64,000 nucleotides of DNA from Wenzhouxiangella marina. GTDB lineage: Bacteria > Pseudomonadota > Gammaproteobacteria > Xanthomonadales > Wenzhouxiangellaceae. Below the pieces are notes generated by a model. The model saw only the letters and a program-made list of their open reading frames with translations. It was not told where the DNA came from and did no database searches. Positions within the stretch are counted from its first letter, which is position 1, and every line of letters begins with the position of its first letter. Positions 28,964-37,863 of the stretch are shown here, one piece after another. The DNA lies in NCBI RefSeq assembly GCF_001187785.1, contig NZ_CP012154.1:176001-240000 (forward strand). The letters run 5' to 3'. The translations under genes were made by a program, and so were the position numbers.

Positions 28964-29713
28964 TCAGTAGAACCTGAAATCGAAACCCGACGGCAGGGTC
29001 GTGCCGACGACGAATTCCAGGATGACCGGGACGAGGAGCTCGGTCGGCATGCCGATATCGACGTTGGCGGCATTCTGCAGGTAATCGGCTGGCATCAGGC
29101 GACGGACCCCGAGGATCTGCTGGCTGGGGTCGTACAGTCGGACTTCCAGGACCGGCCAGTCCAGACGTTCATCGGAGGTGTTGCGCAGGGTGGCGCTGAC
29201 GATGACGGCATCGTCCAGGGTCGGGTGCCGATGCATGTCACGCGAGATGATCTGGATCGCCTGCCCGACCTCCGCTGGCGTCACGGGGCCGGCCTCACGC
29301 CCGAACAGGCCCGCGAGGGCGCTATCGGGCGCTCGCCACTGCAGGGCCAGCTGCAGGATCAGTGCGAGCCCCAAAGCCAGGCTGGCCACGGCCCAGGCGG
29401 GTGAGGCCGGGCGCGGACCTGCGGCGGTCTCTGGAAGGTTCAGGGTCGGGCCCGGCTCCTGCTCGACGGTTTCCTCTTCGAACAGGCTGACTCCGGGGAG
29501 CTCGGGCTGCACGATGGCGCGGTAATCGAGCATCGGCGGCATGCCGGCCCCGGTCAGGGGGCTGTCATCGGCGCGCGGATGTTCGTTGAAGAGGCTGCTC
29601 AGCGAATTGAAGGTCTTGCCGCAGTGGCCGCAGCGCACCATGCCGGCGGCTTCGGCCAGTCGTTGGGCATCGAGCGCGTAGACCGATTGGCAGCCAGGGC
29701 AGCGGGTGAACAT
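28964..29713 (-). CDS. Zinc-ribbon, DUF3426 membrane protein
   Basis: A 249-residue protein. Residues 1-35 form an MJ0042-type zinc ribbon (CPGCQSVY...CGHCGKTF), followed by a polar linker, one transmembrane helix (about 108-125) and a DUF3426-type beta domain with the LRNTSDERLDWPVLEVRLYD segment. It is probably a single-pass inner-membrane protein with a cytoplasmic zinc ribbon. Function is unknown. In gammaproteobacteria this family often lies near prmA, dusB and fis. It starts one base after the stop of the DUF4124 gene, indicating coupling. Confidence 0.85.
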   Translation of the reverse strand: MFTRCPGCQSVYALDAQRLAEAAGMVRCGHCGKTFNSLSSLFNEHPRADDSPLTGAGMPPMLDYRAIVQPELPGVSLFEEETVEQEPGPTLNLPETAAGPRPASPAWAVASLALGLALILQLALQWRAPDSALAGLFGREAGPVTPAEVGQAIQIISRDMHRHPTLDDAVIVSATLRNTSDERLDWPVLEVRLYDPSQQILGVRRLMPADYLQNAANVDIGMPTELLVPVILEFVVGTTLPSGFDFRFY

Positions 29714-29714
29714 G

Positions 29715-30371
29715 TCAGGGACTCGATTCGGGCTCTGGCTCGCTCTCTGCCGCGGTACCGGCGTCGGGCTGGGTCAGCTGAAGAAAGCGCGCCAGGTCAG
29801 CATCGAAGCGCTCGCGCTGCTCCTGCTCGCGTTCGTCCAGCTGGGCCATCGCTTCACGAAGATCGCGGACTTCCGCCTGGGCCTGGGCGATGTTCTCGCT
29901 CAGCTGCCGGGGCACGGATTGGCCCTCGCGGGTCAGTTGAGCGGCCCGACTGACCAGGTTCTCGAAGCGCTGGCTGGTCCGATCGAGCGAGGTCTGCAGG
30001 GTTTCTCGCTGGCTGGCCAGGCTGCGCAGGGTCATGTCCCGAGTGGTGACGATGTCCTCGGCGCTGCGATACGCGGCCAGCAGCAGACGATCGCGGGTTT
30101 CCTGATTGCGTTGCTCGATTTCCTCCCGGGCCTGACGCTCTCGCTCCCGGTCGCGCGCGGCCTGCTCTTCGGGGGTAAGGGCTCGCTCGACACGCTCGAC
30201 GACCATGCCGTTGGGGCCGAGGCGATCGTAGCCGCGATCCTTGTACTCGGGCGGCACGGCATGGCCGTAGTGCACTTCGCCCTCGTCATCCACCCAACGG
30301 TAGACGGTCTGCGCCGAGGCGAGCTCGGGGATCAGTGTCAGCGTCAGGATGATCAGCGCGTATTTCATCAT
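29715..30371 (-). CDS. DUF4124 domain-containing periplasmic protein
   Basis: A 218-residue exported protein with signal peptide (cleavage near ASA/Q21). A DUF4124 domain follows directly (TVYRWVDDEGEVHYGHAVPPEY), and then a long Glu/Arg/Gln-rich coiled-coil region (about residues 65-205) with an acidic tail. Function is unknown; DUF4124 proteins are common in the envelopes of gammaproteobacteria. Two adjacent ATGs (30371, 30368) are both possible. Confidence 0.75.
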   Translation of the reverse strand: MMKYALIILTLTLIPELASAQTVYRWVDDEGEVHYGHAVPPEYKDRGYDRLGPNGMVVERVERALTPEEQAARDRERERQAREEIEQRNQETRDRLLLAAYRSAEDIVTTRDMTLRSLASQRETLQTSLDRTSQRFENLVSRAAQLTREGQSVPRQLSENIAQAQAEVRDLREAMAQLDEREQEQRERFDADLARFLQLTQPDAGTAAESEPEPESSP

Positions 30372-30387
30372 GTCCGAAGAGGCGTTC

Positions 30388-31029
30388 TCAGATGCCGTAC
30401 CGCTCCCGGTAGGCCAGCATAGCAGACCGGTCTGCGGCAATCGTGTGGCGATCGTCCAGCCAGTCGATCAGGTCGGCCAGCGTGGCCACACTGACCACTT
30501 CGAGCCCGTCGGCTTCGACCTCTTCGACCGCCGAGCGTTCGTTCTGACCGCGCTCCTGTCGATCCAGCGCGATGGCCACCGCTACGGCTTGGGCACCATG
30601 ATCGGTGATCAGGTTCCGAGATTCGCGCACGGAGGTCCCCGCCGAGATCACGTCGTCGACGATCAGGACGCGGCCCGCAAGCGGCGCCCCCACCACCTCG
30701 CCGCCTTCCCCGTGGTCCTTGGCCTCCTTGCGGTTGTAGGCGAAAGGCAGGTTGCGGTCGAAGTCCCGGTACAGGCGGATGGCGATCGCCGCGGCCAGCG
30801 GGATGCCCTTGTAGGCCGGGCCGAAGATCATGTCGAATTCGATGCCACTGGCCTGGATGGCGGCCGCATAGCAGCCGGCCAGACGATCCAGGCCACGGCC
30901 GTCGGCGAACAGGCCGGCGTTGAAGAAATACGGGCTGACGCGGCCGGATTTCAGGGTGAACTCGCCAAAGCGGAGAGCCTGATAGTCCAGGGCCAGGTCG
31001 AGAAAGTCGTCGGTCCATTGCGCGCTCAT
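30388..31029 (-). CDS. pyrE: Orotate phosphoribosyltransferase
   Basis: A 213-residue enzyme that makes OMP from orotate and PRPP. The PRPP-binding motif is [13 protein letters not shown]. The FNAGLFADG and [11 protein letters not shown] segments and the flexible loop [14 protein letters not shown] are all typical of bacterial PyrE. It is divergent from the ABC exporter operon with a 47-base spacer, and it leads the short leftward unit that continues into the DUF4124 and DUF3426 genes. Confidence 0.96.
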   Translation of the reverse strand: MSAQWTDDFLDLALDYQALRFGEFTLKSGRVSPYFFNAGLFADGRGLDRLAGCYAAAIQASGIEFDMIFGPAYKGIPLAAAIAIRLYRDFDRNLPFAYNRKEAKDHGEGGEVVGAPLAGRVLIVDDVISAGTSVRESRNLITDHGAQAVAVAIALDRQERGQNERSAVEEVEADGLEVVSVATLADLIDWLDDRHTIAADRSAMLAYRERYGI

Positions 31030-31076
31030 GCGACTATTGTAAATGCAGGCCGTCGCGGGCGGACGAGAGACGGGAG

Positions 31077-31799
31077 ATGAATCAGCAGGAACACCGGCAA
31101 GCCGTTTTCAGGGCGCAGGGGCTCACCCGCTTCTACCGTATGGGCGAAGTCACCATCCAGGCCCTGCGTGGCGTCGATCTGGAGCTTGAATCCGGCGAAC
31201 TGGTCGTGTTGCTGGGTGCCTCGGGCTCGGGTAAATCGACGCTCCTCAATATCCTCGGCGGGCTGGATCGGGCGAGTAGCGGTCAACTCCACTACGGCGA
31301 TCAGGACCTGACCCTGGCCGGCGATCGGGCCCTGACGGCCTTCCGGAGGGATCACGTCGGTTTCGTGTTCCAGTTCTACAACATGATCCCCAGCCTGACG
31401 GCCCGTGAGAACGTGGCGGTGGTCACCGACATCGCCGAACGGGCGATGACGCCGGAAGAGGCCCTGGAGCGCGTCGATCTGACGGACCGGATGGATCATT
31501 TTCCTTCCCAGCTCTCGGGCGGTGAGCAGCAACGCGTGGCCATCGCCCGCGCCATCGCCAAACGACCGGCCGTGCTGCTCTGCGATGAACCCACTGGCGC
31601 ACTGGACTCGAAGACCGGGGTGCGGGTGCTCGAGGTCATCGCGCGGATCAATCGGGAACTGGGCACCACCACCCTGATCATCACCCACAATGCCGTGATC
31701 GGGGAGATGGCGACGCGCGTGATTCGCATGCGGGATGGCCGGATCGAGGGCGATCAGCGCAACGACAAGCCTCGGCCGGCGGCCGAGCTGGACTGGTAG
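31077..31799 (+). CDS. ABC transporter ATP-binding protein (MacB/LolD type)
   Basis: A 240-residue ATPase with Walker [10 protein letters not shown] (residues 47-55), Q-loop [16 protein letters not shown], signature [14 protein letters not shown], Walker [13 protein letters not shown] and the switch His in IITHN. The family powers FtsX-type permeases that act mechanically across the envelope rather than moving substrates through a classical channel. It is the first gene of a four-gene operon with permease, membrane-fusion protein and sulfotransferase. Confidence 0.9.
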   Translation: MNQQEHRQAVFRAQGLTRFYRMGEVTIQALRGVDLELESGELVVLLGASGSGKSTLLNILGGLDRASSGQLHYGDQDLTLAGDRALTAFRRDHVGFVFQFYNMIPSLTARENVAVVTDIAERAMTPEEALERVDLTDRMDHFPSQLSGGEQQRVAIARAIAKRPAVLLCDEPTGALDSKTGVRVLEVIARINRELGTTTLIITHNAVIGEMATRVIRMRDGRIEGDQRNDKPRPAAELDW

Positions 31800-31806
31800 G
31801 CGGACG

Positions 31807-34176
31807 GTGCGCATCGCCGCCCTGCACCGGAAGCTGCTGCGGGACCTGCTGCAGATGAAGGCGCAGCTCCTGGCGATCGCCCTGGTCATCGGCTCCGGCG
31901 TGATGACCCTGATCATCTCGGTGACTTCGATGGATGCCCTGCGTCTGTCGATGCAGAACTTCTACGGCAGCCATCACCTGGCCGACGTGCAGGTCGCCCT
32001 GGCACGAGCGCCGGTCAGCCTGATCGAGCGCTTGCAGCATGTCCCCGGCGTCAATCGCCTGCATGACCGGGTCGTGGCCCCGATTCGGCTGGAGGTTCCC
32101 GGGTTCGCCGATCCGGTCCAGGGGCAGCTGATTTCGATTCCGGATGGCCGACAACCCCCGCTCAACCGGCTCTATCTGCGCTCCGGCACCCTGCCCGAGT
32201 CCGGTCGCAACGATCAGGTCGTGGTCAGCGAGGCCTTCGCGCTGGCCCACGTGCTTCGCCCCGGGGATCGACTGCGTCTGATCATCCGCGGTCGCTATCA
32301 GGAAACGACCATCAGCGGCATCGCGCTCTCGCCGGAATTCGTTTACCAGGTCGGTCCGCACGACCTCCTGCCCGACGATCGGCGCTTCGGCGTGTTCTGG
32401 ATGAACCGTGATGCCGTGGCGCGAGCCTTTGCCATGGACGGCGCCTTCAACAGCCTGTTGGTCAGCCGCCAGTCCGGTGCCGAAGAAGCCGAGCTGATCG
32501 CGGGCCTCGACGACATTCTGGCGCGTTACGGTGGAATGGGCGCCCATGGCCGCGAAGAGCTGATTTCCCATCGCATGCTCAGCCAGGAGATCGACGAGCT
32601 GGAGGTCACGGCCATCATTCTCCCCGGCCTGTTTCTCAGCGTGTCCGGGTTTCTCCTCGGCGTACTGATCGAGCGGGTCGTGCGCCACCAGCGCCAGCAG
32701 ATCGCCGTACTTCGCGCCTTCGGCTATCGTCGCGGTGAGTTGGCCCTGCACTTTTCCCTGATGGCCGGCGTGGTGGTGCTGCTCGGATGGGCCATCGGCG
32801 TCGTGGCGGGCGCTTGGGCGGCGGAAGCCCTGGCGCGACTGTATGCCGAGTACTTCCGGTTTCCCACCACCCTGACCCGCCTGCAGTTCTGGCCCATGGT
32901 GCTGGCGCTGCTGGTGGCGGTGGTGGCCGCGGCGCTGGGCACGGTACGCGCCTTGTCCGCTGCGGTCCGCCTTGCCCCGGCGGAGGCCATGCGACCGCCG
33001 GCGCCGGCGATCTTCCACCGCTCCTGGATCGATCGCAGCCGGGCCGGCCGCTCCCTCGGCCAGTCGAGCCGGATGATCCTGCGACACCTCGGACGGCATC
33101 CGGCCAAGAGCGCCATGACCCTGCTCGGTATCAGCCTGGCCGCGGCCTTGCTGGTGCTGGGCAGCTTCCAGTTCGGGGCCGTGACCGAAATGATCGACCA
33201 GCAGTATCGCAAGGTGCTGCGTATGGACATCGATCTGAGCTTCGTCGAGCCGACCTCGGCGCAGGTTCTGGCCGAGCTGGAGGCGATCCCCGGGGTGCGC
33301 CACGCCGAGGGCTATCGGCAGGTTCCGGTGCGCCTGCGCCACGGCCATCTTCAGGAGCGCAATGCGTTGATCGGCCTGCCGTCCGGTGGTGTGCTGCGGC
33401 AGTTGATCGATGCCGATGGCCAGCCGATCGAGCGACCTCGTCACGGCCTCAGCATGACTCGACATCTCGCCGAGCAGCTCCGTATCGAGCCCGGAGAACG
33501 GGTCGAAGTCCAGATCATGGAAGGTCGTCGTCAGCGCCTCGAGTTGCCATTGATCGCCGTGGTCGACGAGCCCCTGGGCACCAGCGCTTACCTGGATCTG
33601 GAGGAGCTCAATACCCTGATGCGTGAGGCGCCCGCCCTGAGCGGCGCCTGGCTGTCGATCGAGCCATCGGCCCGGGATGAGGTGCTGGCCGAGTTGCGGG
33701 GCGCGGGACGGGTCGCCGGGATCGGTCTGATTCGAGACACGGAAAGAGAACTGCGTGCCTACATGGATGACACCATGCTGGTGATGATGGGCATCATGCT
33801 GCTGCTGGCCGGCACGATCACCTTCGCCCTGGTCTACAACAACGCTCGAATCGCGTTCACCGAGCGTGAGCGCGAACTGGCCACTCTGCGCGTCCTGGGG
33901 TACTCCCGGGCTCAGGTCGGCTGGGTGCTGATCGGCGAGATGCTGCTTCTGACCGTGTTGGCCATTCCGGTCGGCTGGGCGATCGGCGTCGGCTTTTCCT
34001 GGCTGCTGAGCCACGCGATCAGTATGGACCTGTTCCGGATTCCCTTCGTCATCAGCCACCAGACCCTGGCCTTCGCCGCCGCCGGCGTGCTGGCGGCGAC
34101 GGCCCTGTCGACCGTGTTCATCCTCCGCCGGATACGGCGCCTGGACATGGTGCTGGCCCTGAAGGGAGTGGAGTAG
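31807..34176 (+). CDS. ABC transporter permease with two FtsX domains
   Basis: A 789-residue inner-membrane protein with an N-terminal helix (about 16-36), a periplasmic domain, three helices of the first FtsX domain (about 270-390), a central amphipathic helix, a second periplasmic domain, and a second FtsX domain (about 650-780, LATLRVLGYSRAQVGWVLIGEMLLL). The GTG start at 31807 lies 7 bases after the ATPase stop; an ATG at 31855 is an alternative. Together with the adaptor that follows it forms a DevABC/MacAB-like exporter. Confidence 0.85.
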   Translation: MRIAALHRKLLRDLLQMKAQLLAIALVIGSGVMTLIISVTSMDALRLSMQNFYGSHHLADVQVALARAPVSLIERLQHVPGVNRLHDRVVAPIRLEVPGFADPVQGQLISIPDGRQPPLNRLYLRSGTLPESGRNDQVVVSEAFALAHVLRPGDRLRLIIRGRYQETTISGIALSPEFVYQVGPHDLLPDDRRFGVFWMNRDAVARAFAMDGAFNSLLVSRQSGAEEAELIAGLDDILARYGGMGAHGREELISHRMLSQEIDELEVTAIILPGLFLSVSGFLLGVLIERVVRHQRQQIAVLRAFGYRRGELALHFSLMAGVVVLLGWAIGVVAGAWAAEALARLYAEYFRFPTTLTRLQFWPMVLALLVAVVAAALGTVRALSAAVRLAPAEAMRPPAPAIFHRSWIDRSRAGRSLGQSSRMILRHLGRHPAKSAMTLLGISLAAALLVLGSFQFGAVTEMIDQQYRKVLRMDIDLSFVEPTSAQVLAELEAIPGVRHAEGYRQVPVRLRHGHLQERNALIGLPSGGVLRQLIDADGQPIERPRHGLSMTRHLAEQLRIEPGERVEVQIMEGRRQRLELPLIAVVDEPLGTSAYLDLEELNTLMREAPALSGAWLSIEPSARDEVLAELRGAGRVAGIGLIRDTERELRAYMDDTMLVMMGIMLLLAGTITFALVYNNARIAFTERERELATLRVLGYSRAQVGWVLIGEMLLLTVLAIPVGWAIGVGFSWLLSHAISMDLFRIPFVISHQTLAFAAAGVLAATALSTVFILRRIRRLDMVLALKGVE

Positions 34177-34222
34177 GCCATCGCCGCCCCCCGATTCTCG
34201 ATTTGAGGCAGGATATGTGGTC

Positions 34223-35428
34223 ATGAAAAGCGCCAAACGATTGCTGCTGCCTGCCTTGGGCCTGATTCTCTTGCTGGCCCTGGTCCTGGCACTGCGACCC
34301 GCCCCGCTGCCGGTCAGCGCGGTCACGGCCGAGCGCGGAGACTTCGTCGAATCGATCTGGGAAGAAGGTCGCACCCGCCTGCGTGATACCTACACGCTTT
34401 CGGCGCCGATCGGTGGCTACCTGCTCCGGGTCGAGCCAGAACCCGGCGATGCCCTGGCGCCCGGGGAGGTGGTCTTTCGGCTCGAGCCCAGCCCAGCGCC
34501 GGCGCTGGATGCCCGAAGCCTGGGACAGGCTCGCGAAACCCTGTCGGCAGCGGAGGCCCGCCTGCAGAACGCCACGGCCCAGTTGGCGACGGCCGAAGCC
34601 GACGCCCGTCTCGCACTCAGCGAGTTCGAGCGCGTGTCATCGATGCATCAGCGCGGCCTGGTGTCGACGGCTGAGTTGGAGCGAGCAAGAGCGACGCGGG
34701 ATCGACAGGAGGCGGCTCGTCGCGCCGCGGCCTCCAGCGTCGATGTTGCCCGGCACGAGCGCCAGAGTGCCCGCCTGGTGCTCGACATTGCCAGCGGTCA
34801 GCGGCCGGTCGGTGAGCAGACGGCGGTCGAGGTCACCGCCCCGATCGAGGGCGTGGTGCTGAGAGTCCATCGTTGCTGTGAGGGCGCGGTTCAGGCCGGC
34901 GAGCCGATTCTGGACGTGGGCTCTCTGGACGATCTGGAGGTGCAGGTCGACCTGTTGTCCCACCAGGCCGTGCGTGTCAGCGAAGGCATGGAGGTTGCCC
35001 TGACCGGCTGGGGCGGCGATCAGGCCCTGGCGGCCCGCGTGCGTCGAGTCGAGCCGGCCGGGTTCACCCGGATTTCGGCCCTGGGCGTGGAAGAACAACG
35101 CGTGCCGATCGTGATCGATTTCGATGACCCGGAGCAGGCCTGGGCCTGGCTTGGTGTGGGGTATCGGGTCGAAGCCGAGTTCTTTCTCTGGCGGGGCGAG
35201 GATGTGCTGCAGGTGCCGAGTAGTGCCCTGTTCCGGCTCGAGGATCGCTGGCAAGTGTTCGTGGTCGAGGAAGGTCGTGCGCGACTGCGAAGCGTCGAGC
35301 CGGGTCGCAGTAGCGGGTTGCGCACTCAGATCCTGAACGGCCTGGACGTCGGCGATCGAGTCATCACCCATCCGGATGACCAGCTCGAGGCGGGTGCACG
35401 CGTGCGCGTCGACGCTTCGGCAGAATGA
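34223..35428 (+). CDS. HlyD/RND-family periplasmic adaptor (membrane-fusion) protein
   Basis: A 401-residue adaptor with an N-terminal membrane anchor (about 7-25), a lipoyl-like half (YTLSAPIGGYLLRVEPEPGDAL), a long helical hairpin (about 85-185, AEARLQNATAQLATAEADARLAL), a second lipoyl half (VTAPIEGVVLRVHRCCEG) and a beta-barrel/membrane-proximal end. It would link the FtsX-type permease to an outer-membrane channel, which is not encoded nearby. ATG 34223 is chosen because AGGCAGGA lies 9 bases upstream. Its stop overlaps the sulfotransferase start (ATGA). Confidence 0.88.
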   Translation: MKSAKRLLLPALGLILLLALVLALRPAPLPVSAVTAERGDFVESIWEEGRTRLRDTYTLSAPIGGYLLRVEPEPGDALAPGEVVFRLEPSPAPALDARSLGQARETLSAAEARLQNATAQLATAEADARLALSEFERVSSMHQRGLVSTAELERARATRDRQEAARRAAASSVDVARHERQSARLVLDIASGQRPVGEQTAVEVTAPIEGVVLRVHRCCEGAVQAGEPILDVGSLDDLEVQVDLLSHQAVRVSEGMEVALTGWGGDQALAARVRRVEPAGFTRISALGVEEQRVPIVIDFDDPEQAWAWLGVGYRVEAEFFLWRGEDVLQVPSSALFRLEDRWQVFVVEEGRARLRSVEPGRSSGLRTQILNGLDVGDRVITHPDDQLEAGARVRVDASAE

Positions 35429-36987
35429 ATCCGAATCCCTCGACCGGGCTGCTCGCTGGATGCGAGCAGGCTCGACGCCTGATCGATGCCAATGACATTC
35501 GCCGCGCCGGGCCGCTGTGCGAGGCCCTGGTGGCCCGTTACCCCGATCAGGCCTCCGCCTGGGCGGTGTTCGGTGAGCTCTGGGCCCGCGTCGGCGAACT
35601 CGACCGCGCGGCCGAGTCCCTGGAGCGGGCTTGCGAGCTGGATCCAGGCGACCATCGCCACCTCGCCCAGCGCGCGCGCTACGAGGCCCTTCGAGGGGCC
35701 CATGGGTCGGCGATGGCGCTGGCGGAGTCGGCCCTGGAGGGTGCCGGTGACGATTACTGGCTATTGGATACGCTCGGAAACGTCTTCAGCCTGGTTGGCG
35801 AACAGGCGCGCGCCCTCGAGCTTTTCGAGCGTGCCCATGCCCTGGCGCCGGAACAGCCGACCGGGATCTACAATCTGGCGACATCGCTTCGCTTCCACGG
35901 GCGGATCGACGAAGCGGAGGCGCTGTTCGAACGCCTGATCGAACTGCGGCCGGACGATCATGAGGCGGTGCACAGTCGCAGCGTTCTGCGGCGCCAGAGC
36001 GAGTCCAGCAATCACATCGACGAGCTGCGCGCTCGTCTGTCGCGTTGCCCTCCCTGGCCGGCGGCCTGTCACTATGCCTATGCGCTCGGCAAGGAATATG
36101 AGGATCTGGGCCGCCACGAGGATGCCTTTGCGGCCTTCGCCGAAGGTGCAGGCCTGATGCATCGTCATCGAGCCTCCGGGATTGCCGAGGAGCTGGCCGG
36201 GCTGGTGGCAGCCATGCGCGCGCTCGAACAGCAGCCGGTGACAAAGGCGCCTGGTCACCCCAGCGAGGAACCGGTGTTCATCATCGGCCTGCCTCGCACC
36301 GGCTCGACCCTGATCGAGCGCATGCTCGGTCGCCACTCGCAGGTGTTTGCCGCCGGCGAACTCAGTCATTTCCCGCGCCTGGCACGTTCGGCGCTGGGGG
36401 CTCGCGACACGGCGGCGGCCTATGCCCATCTGTCGGCTTCCGCCTGGTCGATCGATTTCGAGGCCCTGGGTCGTGACTATCTGTCGGCGACCCGCCCCCG
36501 CACGGGCCGAACGCCACGCTTCATCGACAAGCTGCCCCGCAACGACCTCTGGGCCGGTTTGATCCATCGAGCGCTCCCGAAAGCGCGTTTCATCCTGACC
36601 CGGCGCGACCCGATGGATGCCGGCTACGCCCTGTTTCGGACCCTCTTTCACGGCGGCTACGCCTGGACCTACGAGCTGAGCGAGATCGGTCGCTACCTGA
36701 AGGCCCAGCAAGCGCTGATGCAGGCCATCAAGACCTCCCTGCCGGACGATCGATGGATCGAGATGCCCTACGAGGCGCTGGTCGAGCGGCCCGAGGCCCG
36801 CCTTCGCGAACTCATCGAGTTTCTGGGACTGGACTGGGAGGAGGCTTGCCTGGATTTTCATCGCGCCCCGGAGGCCGCGGTCACTGCCAGCGCCCACCAG
36901 GTGCGCCAACCGGTCTACACCAGTTCGGTCGGCAAGTGGCGACGGGTCGAAGCTCGGCTTCAGCCCCTGGCGGAGGCACTGGCTTGA
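35425..36987 (+). CDS. TPR-repeat sulfotransferase
   Basis: A 520-residue protein. Residues 1-275 are TPR-like helical repeats (for example IYNLATSLRFHGRIDEAEALFERLIELRPDD). Residues 283-520 are a sulfotransferase domain with the PAPS 5'-phosphosulfate loop GLPRTGST (288-295) and the 3'-phosphate segment ILTRRDPMDAGYALF. It is expected to transfer sulfate from PAPS to an unknown peptide, glycan or small molecule. It overlaps the adaptor gene by 4 bases, so it is co-translated with an exporter, suggesting that its product or target is handled by that exporter. Confidence 0.88.
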   Translation: MNPNPSTGLLAGCEQARRLIDANDIRRAGPLCEALVARYPDQASAWAVFGELWARVGELDRAAESLERACELDPGDHRHLAQRARYEALRGAHGSAMALAESALEGAGDDYWLLDTLGNVFSLVGEQARALELFERAHALAPEQPTGIYNLATSLRFHGRIDEAEALFERLIELRPDDHEAVHSRSVLRRQSESSNHIDELRARLSRCPPWPAACHYAYALGKEYEDLGRHEDAFAAFAEGAGLMHRHRASGIAEELAGLVAAMRALEQQPVTKAPGHPSEEPVFIIGLPRTGSTLIERMLGRHSQVFAAGELSHFPRLARSALGARDTAAAYAHLSASAWSIDFEALGRDYLSATRPRTGRTPRFIDKLPRNDLWAGLIHRALPKARFILTRRDPMDAGYALFRTLFHGGYAWTYELSEIGRYLKAQQALMQAIKTSLPDDRWIEMPYEALVERPEARLRELIEFLGLDWEEACLDFHRAPEAAVTASAHQVRQPVYTSSVGKWRRVEARLQPLAEALA

Positions 36988-37092
36988 GCGGCGTTGGCCC
37001 GCGGTCCGCCACCACCGGCCGGACCGACTCGCTGAAAGTTACAGAATGAGTGGCGGGGTACACTAGGCCTTCGCTTTCGACCCGATGAACGC

Positions 37093-37863
37093 ATGCGTAT
37101 CATTTCCTTCAACGCCAATGGCATCCGCGCGGCCCACCGCAAGGGCTTCTTCGAGTGGCTGAAGACACAGAAGGCCGACTTCGTCTGCATTCAGGAAACC
37201 AAGGCCCAGCACTCACAGTTGATCGAGCGGGACTATTTTCCTGTCGGCTATCACTGCTATTACCACGACGCCGAGAAGAAGGGCTATTCAGGCGTTGCAC
37301 TGTATTGTCGGCAGCAACCGGTGCGGGTGGTCTACGGCCTGGGCTGGGATGAGTTCGATCGCGAGGGGCGCTGGCTGCAGGCCGATTTCGAAGACTTGAG
37401 CGTGGTCTCCCTCTACCTTCCTTCGGGCAGCTCGAAGGATGAGCGTCAGCAGTTCAAGTATCGCTGCATGGAGCGACTGCACCCGCATCTGGAAGAGCTC
37501 AGCGGCCATGACCGCGACTATGTGATCTGCGGTGACTGGAACATCGCGCACAAGGAAATCGATCTCAAGAACTGGAAGTCCAACCAGAAGAACTCCGGCT
37601 TCCTGCCCGAGGAGCGGGCCTGGCTGGACGAGGTGTTCGGCCCCGTTGGCATGGTCGATGCCTTCCGTCGTGTGGATCCCTCCCCCGATCGCTACACCTG
37701 GTGGTCACAACGCGGCAGGGCGCGCGAGAACAACGTCGGCTGGCGGATCGACTACCAGGTCACGACCCCGGGCCTGGCCGATCGCGCCCGCTCGGCCGAG
37801 ATCTACACCGACGAGAATTTCTCCGACCACGCCCCGCTGATCATCGATTACGACGATGCCTGA
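37093..37863 (+). CDS. xthA: Exodeoxyribonuclease III / AP endonuclease
   Basis: A 256-residue endonuclease/exonuclease/phosphatase-fold DNA repair enzyme. Conserved active-site segments are FNANGIRAA, QETKAQ, GYSGVALYCR, CGDWNIAHKEIDLKN, WRIDYQV and the C-terminal FSDHAPLIIDY, with the catalytic Asp-His pair. The length is slightly below E. coli ExoIII (268). Its stop overlaps the next gene by 8 bases. Confidence 0.94.
   Translation: MRIISFNANGIRAAHRKGFFEWLKTQKADFVCIQETKAQHSQLIERDYFPVGYHCYYHDAEKKGYSGVALYCRQQPVRVVYGLGWDEFDREGRWLQADFEDLSVVSLYLPSGSSKDERQQFKYRCMERLHPHLEELSGHDRDYVICGDWNIAHKEIDLKNWKSNQKNSGFLPEERAWLDEVFGPVGMVDAFRRVDPSPDRYTWWSQRGRARENNVGWRIDYQVTTPGLADRARSAEIYTDENFSDHAPLIIDYDDA

Noticed and set aside
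31681..34374. An 897-codon minus-strand frame opposite the ABC permease
   Set aside because: Gln/His/Arg-rich shadow composition, no Shine-Dalgarno and no domain; the plus-strand FtsX permease is clear.
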